This document shows positions 62,958-64,000 of a DNA stretch of 64,000 nt, in pieces. The stretch comes from Aminobacter carboxidus (GTDB taxonomy: Bacteria > Pseudomonadota > Alphaproteobacteria > Rhizobiales > Rhizobiaceae), in NCBI RefSeq assembly GCF_014863355.1, contig NZ_JACZEP010000010.1, positions 62,001-126,000 of the forward strand, read 5' to 3'. Made by a program: the position numbers and the translations under genes. The notes under the pieces are model-generated. The model ran no database searches. It was not told the DNA's origin and saw only the letters and a program-made list of their open reading frames with translations. The stretch's first letter is position 1. Every line of letters begins with the position of its first letter.

Positions 62958-64000
62958 CTATTTTGTCGTCATGCCTTGCGGCACCGGTAACCTGCCTCGG
63001 CGCCGCCAGCCGATGGCAGCGAAGGCGAGGGCTGCGGCGATGCCGAGCACGATGGCAACCGCAAGGGCGGCCCAGGTGCCGACATGGGCCATCAGCATGG
63101 AAAAAATGAACGGTGCCAGCGCCGAGACGATCAGCCTGATGGCGGAAATCCGGCCCAGCATGGCGCCGTAGCCTTCAGAACCAAACAGCGCCAGCGGCAA
63201 GGCGCCCTGGACGATGCTGGTCAGGCCGGAACCCAAGCCAAAGACAATGGCAAATACCACGGCGCCGGCGAACCAGGGCGCTGTGGCCACCAGCATCGTC
63301 AGGCCCGCGACCAGCAATGTTGCGGAGATGACCGCCAGCATCAAAGGCGAAAGCCCACGTCCTGCAAGCATATTGATAAAACGGCTGAACACCTGGGCAG
63401 GACCAAACAGTGTGCCCACCAATACGGCACTGGCTCCAAGCCCAACGGCCGTGAGCAGCGGCACCATGTGGACAAGCAGGGCCGAGAGAACAAAACCTTC
63501 GAGGGCGAAGCCGAGGCCCATCAATGCGAAGGCTCGCCGCCGATCGGAAAAAGCTATGCTTGCCTCTACTGGTGCGACTTTCCTGTCTTTCGCTGGGTCC
63601 TGTCGCTTGCTCTCAGCCGCCATCGCCCGTGCTAGCCAATAGTGGACAGGCAGGCACACAGCGAGGTGGAGGACGGCAAAAACGAGGTAGACCTCACGCC
63701 AGGTCAGATACTTGTGGAGCTCGGACGTAATTGGCCAAAAAATGGTCGAAGCAAAGCCTGCAATAAGGGTCAGATGCGTAATGCTTCTCTGCCCGGTTTG
63801 CGGGGTGATCTGCACCAATGCCGCAAAGGCAGCGTTGTAAAGGACAAAAGCCGAGGCAATCTCCATGACAACCATTCCCGCAATGAAGGGAATGCGACCA
63901 GGGGCCATTGCGCACACAGTCAACGCGCAGGCAGCGACCACGGAGCCGAGCGCCATCATTTGACCTGCACCATGCTGGTCGATCCGGCGGCCAATAGTTG
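62958..64000 (-). CDS. MFS transporter, N-terminus beyond the right edge
   Basis: The minus-strand frame continues to the right edge of the window without a start and reads TIGRRIDQHGAGQMMALGSV at the edge, which is the MFS motif A-like loop after the second helix. Ten further transmembrane segments follow, ending ALAFAAIGWRRRGRLP. About 345 residues are visible, so roughly 50-60 N-terminal residues are missing. The substrate is unknown. Confidence 0.85.
   Translation of the reverse strand, partial: TIGRRIDQHGAGQMMALGSVVAACALTVCAMAPGRIPFIAGMVVMEIASAFVLYNAAFAALVQITPQTGQRSITHLTLIAGFASTIFWPITSELHKYLTWREVYLVFAVLHLAVCLPVHYWLARAMAAESKRQDPAKDRKVAPVEASIAFSDRRRAFALMGLGFALEGFVLSALLVHMVPLLTAVGLGASAVLVGTLFGPAQVFSRFINMLAGRGLSPLMLAVISATLLVAGLTMLVATAPWFAGAVVFAIVFGLGSGLTSIVQGALPLALFGSEGYGAMLGRISAIRLIVSALAPFIFSMLMAHVGTWAALAVAIVLGIAAALAFAAIGWRRRGRLPVPQGMTTK

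Overview
The window looks like chromosomal DNA of a Rhizobiales bacterium of the Mesorhizobium/Aminobacter (Phyllobacteriaceae) type. The support is aerobic cobalamin genes cobS-cobT, a SAM-II riboswitch in front of metA, a CpdR-type receiver protein, a CtrA-like box beside ftsEX, a TIGR02302-type protein and rhizobial palindromic repeats. This assignment comes from gene families and motifs only; no database was searched.

Positions 1-18148 are mostly ordinary core genes: cobS, cobT, a phytase-like secreted protein, a saccharopine-dehydrogenase-like enzyme divergent from an Lrp regulator, a queuosine-precursor transporter with a preQ1-I-like leader, rpmB, gloB, a lipid kinase and an MFS/LysR divergent pair. 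Positions 44938-64000 are also core: metA with its SAM-II leader and terminator, an hisC-type aminotransferase and tyrA, DUF2125, chaC, a frameshifted ada, plsC, ydcF, ftsX, ftsE, hpt, cpdR, a small-RNA candidate, a TIGR02302 protein and a truncated MFS gene at the right edge.

Positions about 18150-44940 are an accessory region. It opens with a decayed parDE toxin-antitoxin remnant. It contains a partial metA copy, duplicated short blocks and gene fragments, and it ends near a decayed 3' end of a tRNA-fMet gene. No integrase is visible. Four catabolic modules lie inside: (1) an NCS1 permease with a 63-aa membrane partner and an XRE-cupin regulator; (2) a tetR-hypB-hypA-ureohydrolase alpha-ureohydrolase beta-hupE operon followed by a GcvT-like gene; (3) a convergent sugar-type ABC importer with alpha/beta hydrolase, amidohydrolase and DUF59 protein, divergent from an AraC regulator; (4) fumarylacetoacetase with a NitT/TauT-type ABC importer, divergent from a GntR regulator.

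The most interesting system is module 2. The first ureohydrolase keeps all metal ligands, while the second has lost five of six. It is paired with dedicated nickel chaperones (HypA/HypB with a His-rich tract) and a HupE/UreJ nickel permease, with no hydrogenase or urease genes nearby. This is the architecture reported for the nickel-dependent heteromeric metformin hydrolase and its dimethylguanidine-hydrolysing relative. I infer that this locus hydrolyses a substituted guanidine or biguanide. The GcvT-like protein and the NCS1 permease could add C1 salvage of the released amine and substrate uptake.
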